From the NCBI RefSeq assembly GCF_001050375.1, contig NZ_KQ130483.1:62001-126000 (forward strand): a stretch of DNA of 64,000 nt, given 5' to 3'. The notes under the pieces are model-generated. The model did not search any database, was not told the origin of the DNA, and saw nothing but the letters and a program-made list of their open reading frames with translations. The position numbers and the translations under genes are program-made. Shown in pieces: positions 48,848-58,004 of this stretch. The stretch comes from Catenovulum maritimum. Its GTDB lineage: Bacteria > Pseudomonadota > Gammaproteobacteria > Enterobacterales > Alteromonadaceae. How positions within the stretch are numbered: the first letter of the stretch is position 1; each line of letters begins with the position of its first letter.

Positions 48848-48863
48848 TGCAGGTATTAAGCCA
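48848..48863 (-). promoter_or_regulatory. Sigma-54-like promoter of the LruC-domain gene
   Basis: Minus strand: TGGCTT-AATAC-CTGCA with intact GG-N10-GC. The predicted start is about 25 bp before the gene. Confidence 0.5.
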
Positions 48864-48923
48864 ACTAAATAACGAAACAATTATCTTAAATATCATATGG
48901 TTAACAAATGTTTATTTCATTTA

Positions 48924-48960
48924 TTTGTATTTTGCAAAATGGCGTTTTGTAAAATGCAAA
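48924..48960. promoter_or_regulatory. Tandem LuxO-box-like palindromes upstream of the LruC gene
   Basis: TTTGTATTTTGCAAA (48924-48938) and TTTGTAAAATGCAAA (48946-48960) each have one mismatch to the perfect palindrome. Their centres are 22 bp apart, two helical turns. They lie 60-97 bp upstream of the -24 element. Nothing else is clear in the 324-bp gap except the terminator near 49090. Confidence 0.6.
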
Positions 48961-49077
48961 CTGATTAAATAGAATGGCCTATAATTATGAATATATGGCT
49001 GATTAATGAATAAATTAAGCGGTTCAGCCTAGAAGAAACAAATCAGTGATAATTTAGCTACAAGAGGTGTAAAAAAT

Positions 49078-49107
49078 AAAAACCCTTCTCGTATCAGAAA
49101 GGTTTTT
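49078..49107 (-). terminator. Intrinsic terminator of the sypJ-N-like operon
   Basis: 12-nt arms (49078-49089 and 49096-49107) with one mismatch and a 6-nt loop. On the minus strand they are followed by a T-rich run. It lies 30 bp after the last gene. Confidence 0.8.
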
Positions 49108-49136
49108 GAGATTCTATTTTTTAAATAGACTTAGAG

Positions 49137-50315
49137 TTAAGCTTGTTTTAGCTGATTTAATTTACAGAGCATGTCTAGGTGGTCCACTATAATGCCGGCT
49201 TTGTTAATCCAGCTTTCCTGTTCAACACTCGCCTGATTAGTTAAGCTAGCGGCTTGTTTTTGCTTTAGTGTCCCATTTATAATTCTATCTAATTCCAAGA
49301 CAAAGTCTTGCTTGTTTTGGATGATATTAACAGTAGAGTAACGAGCAGCAGCAGGAAAATCAGTAGACACAACTTCAGTTCCAACAGCCAAATACTCTCT
49401 TAATTTTAAAGGGTCACAAGCCATTATTTGCTTATTGAGTTTAAATGGTAAAACAGAAACATCCCAATGTTGTGCCAGTTGAGGTAAAGCTTCATGCTCA
49501 ACCGCATCAAATAAAAAACAATTATCTTGTTCGAGCAATTTATCGACATTAGTGTGAGTATTTCCGACAAAAACAAAGTTATAGTTAGGTCTTTGATTAG
49601 CAGCATAAACTAGCATGTCTTGATCTAACCAATTAGACAATGAACCATAAAAGCCTATCACGGGCTTGTTAGGATCGAGCTGGGTAAAATAAGAATGCTT
49701 AGCTTTAGGTTGCGAAAATAATTCGTAATCAACACCATGGCGACACAACAAAGTTTTGTATTTGGGCATTTTATTCTGTAATAACTCATTAACGATGACA
49801 ATTAAGTCAGCCTGTCTAATTAGTTGCTCTTCCCAAGGCTTGACTAGCTTGTAATCAACTCCAGCTAAACCGGAAAAATCATCACCACAATAATAAACAA
49901 TTAAATCATCCGGTTGCGGCTCTATCATACTTATCGCAGTAGGGACAGATAGCCAATAAACACGCTGTACTTTAGTCGAAGTTTTTCGCTCGGGTAACAA
50001 GTCAGCTAACTGCTGGTGAACTTGTCTTTTATTGAGTTTATTAACCAAACTCAAGTCGTGCCAAGGTAAAACTTTTGGCGCGATAACTGGAAATTCTGTG
50101 GCGTATTTTTGACTAGTATCAGGTTTAGCTTGAGTTAGCAATTGCTGAGCTTTTTCCCATACCCGTTTAGTATCTGAGTAGCAAATACTTGGTTTACGCA
50201 TGCCAACAGAATTAACCCAAGTCACAGGATAAAATTCAGATAATTGGCTAAATAAATGTTGTGTGCTGCTTGGGTGTCGCCCCCAATCTTCAGCAAAAAC
50301 AATAAATTCAAACAT
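49137..50315 (-). CDS. Glycosyltransferase (SypN-like)
   Basis: A 392-aa GT-B-like enzyme, with EDWGRHPSSTQHLF near the N-terminus. The C-terminal half has PVIGFYGSLSNWLDQDML and CDPLKLREYLAVGTEVVSTDFPA, typical of the group annotated as family 1/4 transferases. The sugar is not predictable. It overlaps the acyltransferase gene by 8 bp and is last of a five-gene operon. Confidence 0.78.
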   Translation of the reverse strand: MFEFIVFAEDWGRHPSSTQHLFSQLSEFYPVTWVNSVGMRKPSICYSDTKRVWEKAQQLLTQAKPDTSQKYATEFPVIAPKVLPWHDLSLVNKLNKRQVHQQLADLLPERKTSTKVQRVYWLSVPTAISMIEPQPDDLIVYYCGDDFSGLAGVDYKLVKPWEEQLIRQADLIVIVNELLQNKMPKYKTLLCRHGVDYELFSQPKAKHSYFTQLDPNKPVIGFYGSLSNWLDQDMLVYAANQRPNYNFVFVGNTHTNVDKLLEQDNCFLFDAVEHEALPQLAQHWDVSVLPFKLNKQIMACDPLKLREYLAVGTEVVSTDFPAAARYSTVNIIQNKQDFVLELDRIINGTLKQKQAASLTNQASVEQESWINKAGIIVDHLDMLCKLNQLKQA

Positions 50316-51048
50316 AATCCACCTCGTCTAATTTTTTTACTGGTTTTGCTGGGTTACCTGCTACTATTGTGCCAGCCTCAACATTTTTAGTAACCACACT
50401 AGCTGCAGCAACAATTGCGCCTTTTCCGACTGTGACGCCAGCTAGAATTGTGGCTCCAGTGCCAACCCAAACGTCTTGTTCTAAAACAATATCTTTGGCT
50501 TGAAAATCTAATTCAGGCAAACCTGAAGCTCTTGCTTTAGCATTAAGAGGATGGCCAGGGAAACCGGCCAGAAAAACCCGACCAGCTAACCTTACATTGT
50601 CTTTAATTTCTACCTTAGTCCCTACCGAGATGGCATTTTGCCAGCCAATATCAACATTATTGCCTATGATGAGTTTAGGTTGTGTTTGTGCAGCACTTCG
50701 ACCACAAAAAGTGCTAATGCCAGACATACGCACATGACTGCCAATTTTAATATCTAGGTTGCCTAAGATCTGCGGCATGCCAGAATATAAATATAAATTT
50801 GGGGCAGCTTGGTTAACCTTAGCTTTGAATAAGGGCGTAAAATAAAAAATGCGAATCAAGCTTTGCCAAAAATTAAGCACCAGCAAGTGGATTCGATATA
50901 AACTGATATGCAAAATAGGAATGACAGGTATTTGCAAATTGAACACAGACTTAATGTATGATCTCGCTTTTTTCGCAAATTGCGAATCATCTGTTTTAAG
51001 CCAGTGAATGCTATTTTTAATACTCATACTCGATGTAAATTTACTCAT
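50308..51048 (-). CDS. Left-handed beta-helix acyltransferase (SypM-like)
   Basis: A 246-aa protein with hexapeptide repeats from about 95 to 235 (IGNNVDIGWQNAISVG, ILAGVTVGKGAIVAAASVVTKNVEAGTIVAGNPAKPV). It probably O-acetylates a sugar in the repeat unit. The start overlaps the ligase stop as ATGA, implying coupling. Confidence 0.85.
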   Translation of the reverse strand: MSKFTSSMSIKNSIHWLKTDDSQFAKKARSYIKSVFNLQIPVIPILHISLYRIHLLVLNFWQSLIRIFYFTPLFKAKVNQAAPNLYLYSGMPQILGNLDIKIGSHVRMSGISTFCGRSAAQTQPKLIIGNNVDIGWQNAISVGTKVEIKDNVRLAGRVFLAGFPGHPLNAKARASGLPELDFQAKDIVLEQDVWVGTGATILAGVTVGKGAIVAAASVVTKNVEAGTIVAGNPAKPVKKLDEVDYV

Positions 51049-52439
51049 CTTGCCACCTTATCTGTTTTAGCTTGCTCTAACTGAGTTGCTAAGTTATCTA
51101 GCGCTATTGTCATCGCCAGAATAATGTAAATAGGCCAGTTAAAAGCCTGGGTTAAAAAGGTTCCGGATACACAAAATGCGGTCAGACCTGCAATTAATGA
51201 CTTAACATTAATTTCAATGCCTGGATCCTTGATTCTGTTGCTAATCGTTTTAACTCTTCGTAGGGTTCTAAAAATAATCACTAACATAATGATAAATATA
51301 ACCAGCCCCACAAAGCCCATTTCAGCAAGCACCTGAAACCATGTACTATGCACTGCATGATTCTTGCCATCCCAATGTGGGCTAAAGAAAAAATAGTTAG
51401 AAAAGAAGTTATCTATTCCAACTCCAGTTAAAGGATTAGCTAAAGCCATATTAAATGCTGCTTGCCAAGCGTAGATCCGCCCCATTGCAGATTCATCTAC
51501 ACCATCTTCCGCAGCACCACCACTTTGTCTATCACTGATACCTGCAAAAACAGCCAGCACCATAAGGGCAGCGCCTCCTACAGCAGCAGTTAAAATTGGA
51601 TTTTTAAGCTTTTGGTGTATGAACAAACCTAACACAGCGCAAATTCCTAATAAGCCACCTCGACTCTGGGTTGCAATAACACCTGAGATAACTGTAATCA
51701 GTCCAACAAGCGCTAAACAGCGTCTAAATTTAGAACTAGACTCACAAAAAACTTCAGCCGCCAAAAATGAAACAGGGAATAATAAGACTAAAGACAAATC
51801 ATTCGGGTCTCCGATTTGAGATCTCAATTCCCTTGAAATAGTGACCCTTGAGCCTTCGACTAAACCTATGCCATTAGCTTTATTATGTAGCGCGACTAAA
51901 GCAATCGAGACGCCAGATAACATAATCCCTAATCGTACCCAATTAAATTCGTTTATCTTTCTTAACCACCAACTTATGGCAAATACCATAATAAACATCT
52001 TAGTTAAGTTACCGCTCCAATAAGCCATAGCTAAACCACGGTTACTGGCAAATATCATAGACAATGTCATCCAAACAAATACCAGACATAAAATAGCATG
52101 TCCTGTATGCCAACTAGGTTGTAGTTTTCGGGTAATAAATAAGTGCCAGCCTATCCCCATTAAAGCCGATAAAGCGAGTAACTTTGGAATTTTAAACGGC
52201 ATTAAAAACGGAAAAGCTTCATGCAAACGAAAATAGGTAAATAAAATAAAAAGAATCATCAAGCCGCAAGCTGCTCTTAGCGCGAACACAAGCGCAAAAG
52301 GAACAAAAGTTAATGCAATAGCCGCAATCATGCCTAATTTCCAATATACCGCGACTAAAATGACAACCACTAAACTCGCAACCAAGGTATGTATTTTGTT
52401 TTGATTTGGCTTATCAAAGCTTAAAAGTACATTCAGCAT
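51045..52439 (-). CDS. O-antigen ligase/Wzy-family membrane protein (SypL-like)
   Basis: A 464-aa protein with about 11-12 membrane segments and the Wzy_C-type periplasmic loop (NPLTGVGIDNFFSNY ... HAVHSTWFQVLAEMGFVGL). It either polymerises repeat units or transfers polymer to an acceptor. Its position between flippase and acetyltransferase matches sypL. Confidence 0.85.
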   Translation of the reverse strand: MLNVLLSFDKPNQNKIHTLVASLVVVILVAVYWKLGMIAAIALTFVPFALVFALRAACGLMILFILFTYFRLHEAFPFLMPFKIPKLLALSALMGIGWHLFITRKLQPSWHTGHAILCLVFVWMTLSMIFASNRGLAMAYWSGNLTKMFIMVFAISWWLRKINEFNWVRLGIMLSGVSIALVALHNKANGIGLVEGSRVTISRELRSQIGDPNDLSLVLLFPVSFLAAEVFCESSSKFRRCLALVGLITVISGVIATQSRGGLLGICAVLGLFIHQKLKNPILTAAVGGAALMVLAVFAGISDRQSGGAAEDGVDESAMGRIYAWQAAFNMALANPLTGVGIDNFFSNYFFFSPHWDGKNHAVHSTWFQVLAEMGFVGLVIFIIMLVIIFRTLRRVKTISNRIKDPGIEINVKSLIAGLTAFCVSGTFLTQAFNWPIYIILAMTIALDNLATQLEQAKTDKVAR

Positions 52440-52450
52440 TTATCTGCCCC

Positions 52451-53860
52451 TTAAGCCAAATTCATCTTGTTAAGGAATCGATTAATATTTAAGACTTGGA
52501 ATATTTTAACGCCACTGTAAGCGGCAAATAAAATAAGATACAAACCAATAGATAAACTAAAGTAGAGCACTTGATATTGACTCGAACTCAATAAACTTAA
52601 AATGATTAAGCCAATTGAAAGCCAATTCAAGACTAAAACCGGTCTTGCATAATTCAACCATACTTTTTTCTGACTCAATTTATAAAATAATAAACTGCGA
52701 ATGAAATAAGCTAGGTTAACCCCAATTAAAATCGCCCACACTTTAAGTTCTTCAACCCACACAATTGAAAAAATGATAAAGAAACTCGCTGATATTGCAT
52801 TTATTAGAGGAACTGTCTTAGCGTTATTTTTTACAAAACAACCCAAATTAAATAAATCTGAATGGCTTCTTAAAATAAAGGCTAAACATAGCAAAGGCAG
52901 GTAAATACCAGCATCATGATAATCTTCCGGTAATAGTAACTGGATGAGTTTAGGTCCTAAAACAGCCATTAAAATCGACAACAAAATAACAATTTGAATA
53001 CCAATAACGGGACAGTCTGCAGCCATTTGAGGCTTATTTTTTAGCACAGCAAAACGCCTTGCGAACCACCACATTCTAAAAGGTTCAAAACTAAACGAGA
53101 GCGCTAGAGCAAATTGAACGGCAATAAAATAACCTGCAAGTGCTTCAGCCCCAAGATAAGTTGCTATCACCCAGTTTTCAGCACCATTTAATCCATATAC
53201 AAATATAGAAGAAACACTAATCGCTAACATATATTTGAACATATTGGCCGATGGCAAAGCCGCCCTAACAACAAATAAACGCCTGTAGCTAATAAATACA
53301 GCTAAGCAAATGATTAAGCTGGCCACAGCGCCTGATAACACAACGCCAGATACACCATAACCTAGGTAAAGTGCGAGCAGAGTGCCGCTTGCTTGCAATA
53401 AAACCTGACAGATATTGAACACAGCAAAGTGTTTGGCTTTGTTGGTTAATCTAAAATAGCAATACGGAATACTTAACCAGGTTGAAGCAACTAAATTGAT
53501 TAATATGAATTTAAATTGCCATTGGCTAATTTCAACTGGAAAAAATAATATGATGTAGTTGCTAAATACAAATAAAATAATGGTAAATAGACTAGAAGTT
53601 ATCAAACAGAAAAACATGCACGTTCGGATGCAGCTTATTTTTCCTCTCAGCCCCTGACCTGCTGAAAATCTATAAATGGTGTCCGCTATTCCCATAGATA
53701 AAACCAGACCAGCAATTGCGATAAATGAAACTAACAAATTTAACTGCCCATATTCAGCCGGAGTTAAGTAGTCAGTTACGATTGGCATCATAAAAATTGA
53801 TACTAACTTTGCGCTTGCTATGGCAATAAAATATAAGCTAATTTGTACTAAGCTATTCAT
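52451..53860 (-). CDS. Wzx-type polysaccharide flippase (SypK-like)
   Basis: A 469-aa protein of the MATE/MVF superfamily with about 12-14 membrane segments. The N-terminus has MMPIVTDYLTPAEYGQLNLL, typical of Wzx flippases. It moves lipid-linked repeat units across the inner membrane. It overlaps the upstream glycosyltransferase by 4 bp. Confidence 0.86.
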   Translation of the reverse strand: MNSLVQISLYFIAIASAKLVSIFMMPIVTDYLTPAEYGQLNLLVSFIAIAGLVLSMGIADTIYRFSAGQGLRGKISCIRTCMFFCLITSSLFTIILFVFSNYIILFFPVEISQWQFKFILINLVASTWLSIPYCYFRLTNKAKHFAVFNICQVLLQASGTLLALYLGYGVSGVVLSGAVASLIICLAVFISYRRLFVVRAALPSANMFKYMLAISVSSIFVYGLNGAENWVIATYLGAEALAGYFIAVQFALALSFSFEPFRMWWFARRFAVLKNKPQMAADCPVIGIQIVILLSILMAVLGPKLIQLLLPEDYHDAGIYLPLLCLAFILRSHSDLFNLGCFVKNNAKTVPLINAISASFFIIFSIVWVEELKVWAILIGVNLAYFIRSLLFYKLSQKKVWLNYARPVLVLNWLSIGLIILSLLSSSQYQVLYFSLSIGLYLILFAAYSGVKIFQVLNINRFLNKMNLA

Positions 53861-55026
53861 ACGTGGATTGCCTCTATTTTATTAGACAAGGCTTTGACTT
53901 GATCTTTCACATTAAACTTAGCTTCAACTCGATTACGAGCCTGTCGACTCATTGCAAATCTTTGTTCATAACTCATCCGGTAAAACTGTGATATGCAACT
54001 AGCCAACGCTTGGGCATTTTTCTCAGGTATTAAGAAACCAGCTTGAGTACCAACGATATCAGGGCAACCCATAATAGAAGTTGTAATGACAGGTAATCCC
54101 AAAGCCATTGCCTCTTTTAAAGCCAATGGTCCCGTATCTCTATCACCTGTCATTGCAATACAAAAAGGCGCGATAAAAACGTCATACTCGTGGCAATGGT
54201 CGATCAACCAGGAATGCGGCTTGAAGCCTAAAAAGTTAACATATTCTGATAATTCTGAATCTACAACCATTTGCTCTAGCTCGATTAACATCTCACCAGC
54301 GCCAACGATATCCAATTTAGGTCTAATATCTGGATTAATATAGCTCAAAGCTTCGATTAAATAATTCAATCCTTTTTTAGCGACAACACGACCTACAAAC
54401 AACATTTTTTTCTGGGTTGTATGAGTGTAATTAGCTTGATTAAATTTAGTTAAATCAATTCCGCAGGGGATTAATGCCGTTGATTTAGTCACTAAATTAT
54501 CAAAGTCTTTTTTCATCTCGGTACACACAGCAATTGGCAGATCACACTCTGTTAATTTTTCAGTTAAATTAGTTTTGTCTTGGTAAATATCATGACCATG
54601 GCCAATGATAGAGACAGGTAAATCGACAAATGCTTTGGCCACTAAACCATGTGCTGCCGTATGATGAAAAAAATGACAATGTATATGCTCGCACTTAAAC
54701 TTGTGTAATAAATACGCAAGTTTTAGCCCGTGCCAAAATAAGCTTCGAGATGGATTACAAGTCAGCCTTAAAGTTAGGTTTATCGCATAATGCAAGCGAT
54801 ATACTGTATTGATAAAAAATGCAAAAGCCGCAGCATGAGCAACAGCTCCAATCTCAACAACATTAATGTCTGACGCTAATATGACTTGCCTATCTGCATG
54901 ATGCTTAAAACAAAAAACAGTTACAGGATGACCGATTTCAGCTAATCCATTGAGCTCATTAATAATAAAAGTTTCTGAAGGAACCGGAAATTCGCCAACA
55001 ACAACCCCAATATGCTTCAAATTCAT
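53857..55026 (-). CDS. Family 4 glycosyltransferase (SypJ-like)
   Basis: A 389-aa GT-B enzyme with EFPVPSETFIINEL near the N-terminus (WcaL/AmsK-type), MLFVGRVVAKKGLNYLIEAL and DTGPLALKEAMALGLPVI as the nucleotide-sugar motif. It is first of the operon, with its own sigma-54-like promoter. Confidence 0.84.
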   Translation of the reverse strand: MNLKHIGVVVGEFPVPSETFIINELNGLAEIGHPVTVFCFKHHADRQVILASDINVVEIGAVAHAAAFAFFINTVYRLHYAINLTLRLTCNPSRSLFWHGLKLAYLLHKFKCEHIHCHFFHHTAAHGLVAKAFVDLPVSIIGHGHDIYQDKTNLTEKLTECDLPIAVCTEMKKDFDNLVTKSTALIPCGIDLTKFNQANYTHTTQKKMLFVGRVVAKKGLNYLIEALSYINPDIRPKLDIVGAGEMLIELEQMVVDSELSEYVNFLGFKPHSWLIDHCHEYDVFIAPFCIAMTGDRDTGPLALKEAMALGLPVITTSIMGCPDIVGTQAGFLIPEKNAQALASCISQFYRMSYEQRFAMSRQARNRVEAKFNVKDQVKALSNKIEAIHV

Positions 55027-55063
55027 AATGACACCTAACTAATAATCTATATGCTTAGCTAAG

Positions 55064-55079
55064 TACAATTATCAAGCCA
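55064..55079 (-). promoter_or_regulatory. Sigma-54-like promoter of the sypJ-N-like operon
   Basis: Minus strand: TGGCTT-GATAA-TTGTA. The -12 TTGTA is the same variant as at the sypA-like promoter. It ends 38 bp before the start codon. Confidence 0.45.
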
Positions 55080-55129
55080 CTAGTTAACCTGTTGATATAA
55101 AAATAAAAAATTAAACTTATCTATTTATA

Positions 55130-55177
55130 TTTGCATTCTGCAGAGACGAATCGAAAATAAAATTAGCAAAATGCAAA
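55130..55177. promoter_or_regulatory. Two LuxO-box-like palindromes upstream of sypJ-like gene
   Basis: TTTGCATTCTGCAGA (55130-55144) and TTAGCAAAATGCAAA (55163-55177). Centres are 33 bp apart, about three turns. They are 50-98 bp upstream of the -24 element and in the divergent gap with the GT2 gene. The rest of this 300-bp gap shows nothing clear. Confidence 0.55.
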
Positions 55178-55326
55178 TATCAACAGCAGATAGATAAACT
55201 TAAGGCATATCATTAGACTAATAATGAAAAATATAAGATTTAAACATTTAATTTCAATAACTTAATCTTTCCGGCATCGAAATTGATAAAGCATATTCAG
55301 AATTATTTGATTAAAGAGAATAAATT

Positions 55327-56265
55327 ATGACAATCAAGATTAGTGTGATTATCCCAACCTATAATTGTATAGATTACCTACCTTTTGCGGTTAGTAGCGT
55401 CATTAAGCAAAACGTAAAAGATATGGAGATTATTGTAGTTGATGATGGTTCAACTGATGGAACACAAGTTTGGCTAGCTAACATTATTGAAAAATACCCT
55501 TTCATTAAAGTAATCCAACAACATAACTTGGGGGTTGTCACAGCTAGAAATAACGCAATTGCCCAAGCAAAAGGTGAATATATTGCTTTTTTAGATGCTG
55601 ATGATTATTGGTATGAAGATAAGCTCGGTCCTCAACTTAGCTACATGCAATCACATCCTAAAGTCAGTTTAAGTTTTAGCAATTACGACCACATAGATAT
55701 GGACAATCAAAAAATTATTGATTGTTTTAGTTATTGGCCTGAATTTTTATCAAAAATCTATCGTAAACAAGACACTAATTACCAAACTCTATTTAATGCT
55801 AGCGAATCCATTATTGCGACAAATGTGATTGGAACGTCCACTGTTGTTGCCAAGAAATCAGCTTTGGTAGCAACCAACGGCTTTGATACAAAACTAAAGT
55901 CAGCTAGCGATTGGGATATGTGGATACGTTTGAGTCAGCTAGGTGATGTGGCCTTATCAAGTCGTTCTACAACTGCTTACTTGATGCGACCAAGCTCAAT
56001 TACGAGTAACCGATTAGCAAGGTTAGAAGCTATGTCACATATCATTGATAAGTATTCAATCCTGTGCCGAATATCAAAACATGCTAAAAATATCGCCCTC
56101 GCTAGATTAAATTCCGCGTATGCTGAATACTACCGAGAGCAAGGAAAAAAATTAATTCCATTAATTTTTGATTTAATTGCAATATACAAGCATCCATTAT
56201 TTCGCAATTTTAGACATTTATGCCATGATTTAAAAAGGCTAATGCTAGTTCAATCAAAAGGTTAA
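55327..56265 (+). CDS. Family 2 glycosyltransferase
   Basis: A 312-aa GT-A enzyme with ISVIIPTYNCIDYLPFAV, VVDDGSTDGTQVWL and AFLDADDYWYEDKL (DxD). There are no clear membrane helices. It is probably another transferase for the exopolysaccharide. It is first in a plus-strand operon with three signalling genes (gap to the next: 4 bp). Confidence 0.84.
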   Translation: MTIKISVIIPTYNCIDYLPFAVSSVIKQNVKDMEIIVVDDGSTDGTQVWLANIIEKYPFIKVIQQHNLGVVTARNNAIAQAKGEYIAFLDADDYWYEDKLGPQLSYMQSHPKVSLSFSNYDHIDMDNQKIIDCFSYWPEFLSKIYRKQDTNYQTLFNASESIIATNVIGTSTVVAKKSALVATNGFDTKLKSASDWDMWIRLSQLGDVALSSRSTTAYLMRPSSITSNRLARLEAMSHIIDKYSILCRISKHAKNIALARLNSAYAEYYREQGKKLIPLIFDLIAIYKHPLFRNFRHLCHDLKRLMLVQSKG

Positions 56266-56269
56266 CAAG

Positions 56270-56683
56270 ATGAATAACAAAGCAAAATTAATTATGGTGG
56301 ATGATGAAGCCGAAATTTTGCGAGCGCTAGAGCGTTCTTTAAGAAAAGAATATCAAATCACCACAACCGTTTCAGCTAATGAAGCATTACAGATCCTTGA
56401 ATCTGAATCCTTTGATTTGATAATTTCAGATGTCCGTATGATGGAAATGGATGGCTTAGATTTACTCGCTACCTGCCAAGAAAAATATCCAGATATGGGG
56501 CGAATAGCCCTGACTGGATATGCAGATATGGAAACCTGTCAAAATGCAGTCAATCAGCAAATAGCGCAAATTATTATCTCTAAGCCCTGGGAAACATTTG
56601 AGTTAAAAAACCTAATTAATTTAGTAACCCAACTCCAACAACTTAAGATTGAAAACCGGCAACTTAAATTAGCTTTGCCATAA
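56270..56683 (+). CDS. Single-domain REC response regulator
   Basis: A 137-aa protein: a receiver domain with MVDDEAEIL, phospho-Asp in LIISDVRMMEMDG, ALTGYAD and IISKPW, plus a short coiled-coil tail. There is no output domain, so it probably acts as a phosphate sink or by protein contact. The REC type is that found in REC-HD-GYP proteins, such as the next gene. Confidence 0.85.
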   Translation: MNNKAKLIMVDDEAEILRALERSLRKEYQITTTVSANEALQILESESFDLIISDVRMMEMDGLDLLATCQEKYPDMGRIALTGYADMETCQNAVNQQIAQIIISKPWETFELKNLINLVTQLQQLKIENRQLKLALP

Positions 56684-56692
56684 GGCTCTACT

Positions 56693-57997
56693 GTGAATAA
56701 GAACAAGTTACTTATTTTAGATGATGAAGTGGGCATATTAACCGCTGTTAAACGCCTATTTCGTAAAGAATATGAAGTGGTAACCTTTACTGAAGGCGAA
56801 GCCGCTTTAGCTTATTTAGCTGAGCATAAAACTGCTGTAGTCATCTCTGATATGAGAATGCCTGGAATGGACGGTGCTGAATTTTTAGCCAACTCTGTCA
56901 CTATTTCACCTAACAGTATTCGAATTTTGATGACTGGCTTTGCAGATATGGACAGTGCAGTAAAAGCCATAAACCAAGGAAAGATATTTAATTATGTACA
57001 AAAGCCTTGGGATAACCAACAGTTAAAATTATTGGTTAAGAACGCTTTTGAACACCATGAGATCATTCAACAAAAAGAACAGCTGACTAAAGACTTAATC
57101 AAATCTAATGATGAAATTAAAAGCTTAAATGAATCGCTTGAATTAAAAGTAAAACAAAGAACCCAGCAATTAAAATTAGAGAAAGATAAGCTTGAGCTTG
57201 CGAATAACCAAACTAAAAAGTTTTATAAAAGCATGGTCACCTTGTTGTCTGGCATCTCGAGTAAAACATTACAACAGCATACTGGACACAGTAACAGAGT
57301 TGCTAATCACGCTCAGGCCGTTGCAGCTAAAACAAGGTTACCTCGAAACCAAATCGTTAGCATATACTTAGCAGGGTTATTTCATGAACTAGGTAAACTC
57401 AACATCGATTTAAGATTGAGTAAAACACCTTTTTATTCACTCAATCATGCAGAGCAAAAGAAATACCTAAATTACTGCGAAACGAGTTCAAACATGCTAT
57501 CCGCATTTGAGCCATTAAAGCCCTGTGCTGATATCATAAGAAGAATACAAACATTACCCAATAATGAGCATGCGCCACCTAGCTATGGCTCTAAATTATT
57601 AAAAATAATCATAGATTATGATGCGTTATTATTAGGACAAATTTTACCTCGCCGCTTTACGCCAAACAGTGCGCAAGAATGGATACTAAATAATGAAAGA
57701 AATTATTATGATCTTAGTATCGCCAAACAATATTTTAACTGGTTAAATGAAATAGAATCACACATGAATCCTGATATAGATTATTTACTCAGCGCCAATA
57801 AAGTGCTTAGTTTACTGTCTATCTCTGATAGTACAGAAGTTGTGCTCATCAACAATGTAGAAAACGATAAAGGTAAAGTTTACTTAACCAAAGAAACAAA
57901 ACTAGCTGAATCGCATTTGGTTAATTTATTGCAAATAGAAAAAAACTTAAGCCAATCATTTATCTTAAATGTCGCTATACAGGAAAATAAAAACTAA
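56693..57997 (+). CDS. REC plus degenerate HD-GYP protein (HnoD-like)
   Basis: A 434-aa protein with REC at 1-120 (LILDDEVGIL, VVISDMRMPGMDG, VQKPW), a coiled coil at 125-175 and an HD-type domain at about 178-400. The catalytic HD reads FHELGKLNI (His-Glu), and the HHExxDGxGYP segment is replaced by LPNNEHAPPSYGS. It should therefore not hydrolyse cyclic-di-GMP. Shewanella HnoD has the same plan and acts as an allosteric regulator in the H-NOX network. The start is GTG with AAGG upstream. Confidence 0.83.
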   Translation: MNKNKLLILDDEVGILTAVKRLFRKEYEVVTFTEGEAALAYLAEHKTAVVISDMRMPGMDGAEFLANSVTISPNSIRILMTGFADMDSAVKAINQGKIFNYVQKPWDNQQLKLLVKNAFEHHEIIQQKEQLTKDLIKSNDEIKSLNESLELKVKQRTQQLKLEKDKLELANNQTKKFYKSMVTLLSGISSKTLQQHTGHSNRVANHAQAVAAKTRLPRNQIVSIYLAGLFHELGKLNIDLRLSKTPFYSLNHAEQKKYLNYCETSSNMLSAFEPLKPCADIIRRIQTLPNNEHAPPSYGSKLLKIIIDYDALLLGQILPRRFTPNSAQEWILNNERNYYDLSIAKQYFNWLNEIESHMNPDIDYLLSANKVLSLLSISDSTEVVLINNVENDKGKVYLTKETKLAESHLVNLLQIEKNLSQSFILNVAIQENKN

Positions 57998-58004
57998 GGA
58001 TATC

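Noticed and set aside
50973-50987. TTCGCAAATTGCGAA palindrome
   Set aside because: It lies inside the acyltransferase coding sequence, its spacing and bases differ from the regulon box, and no promoter is near.
55075-55091. Alternative -24/-12 reading AGGTTA-N5-TGGCT on the minus strand
   Set aside because: Keeps GG-N10-GC but few other consensus bases; the element at 55064-55079 fits better and matches the sypA-like promoter.
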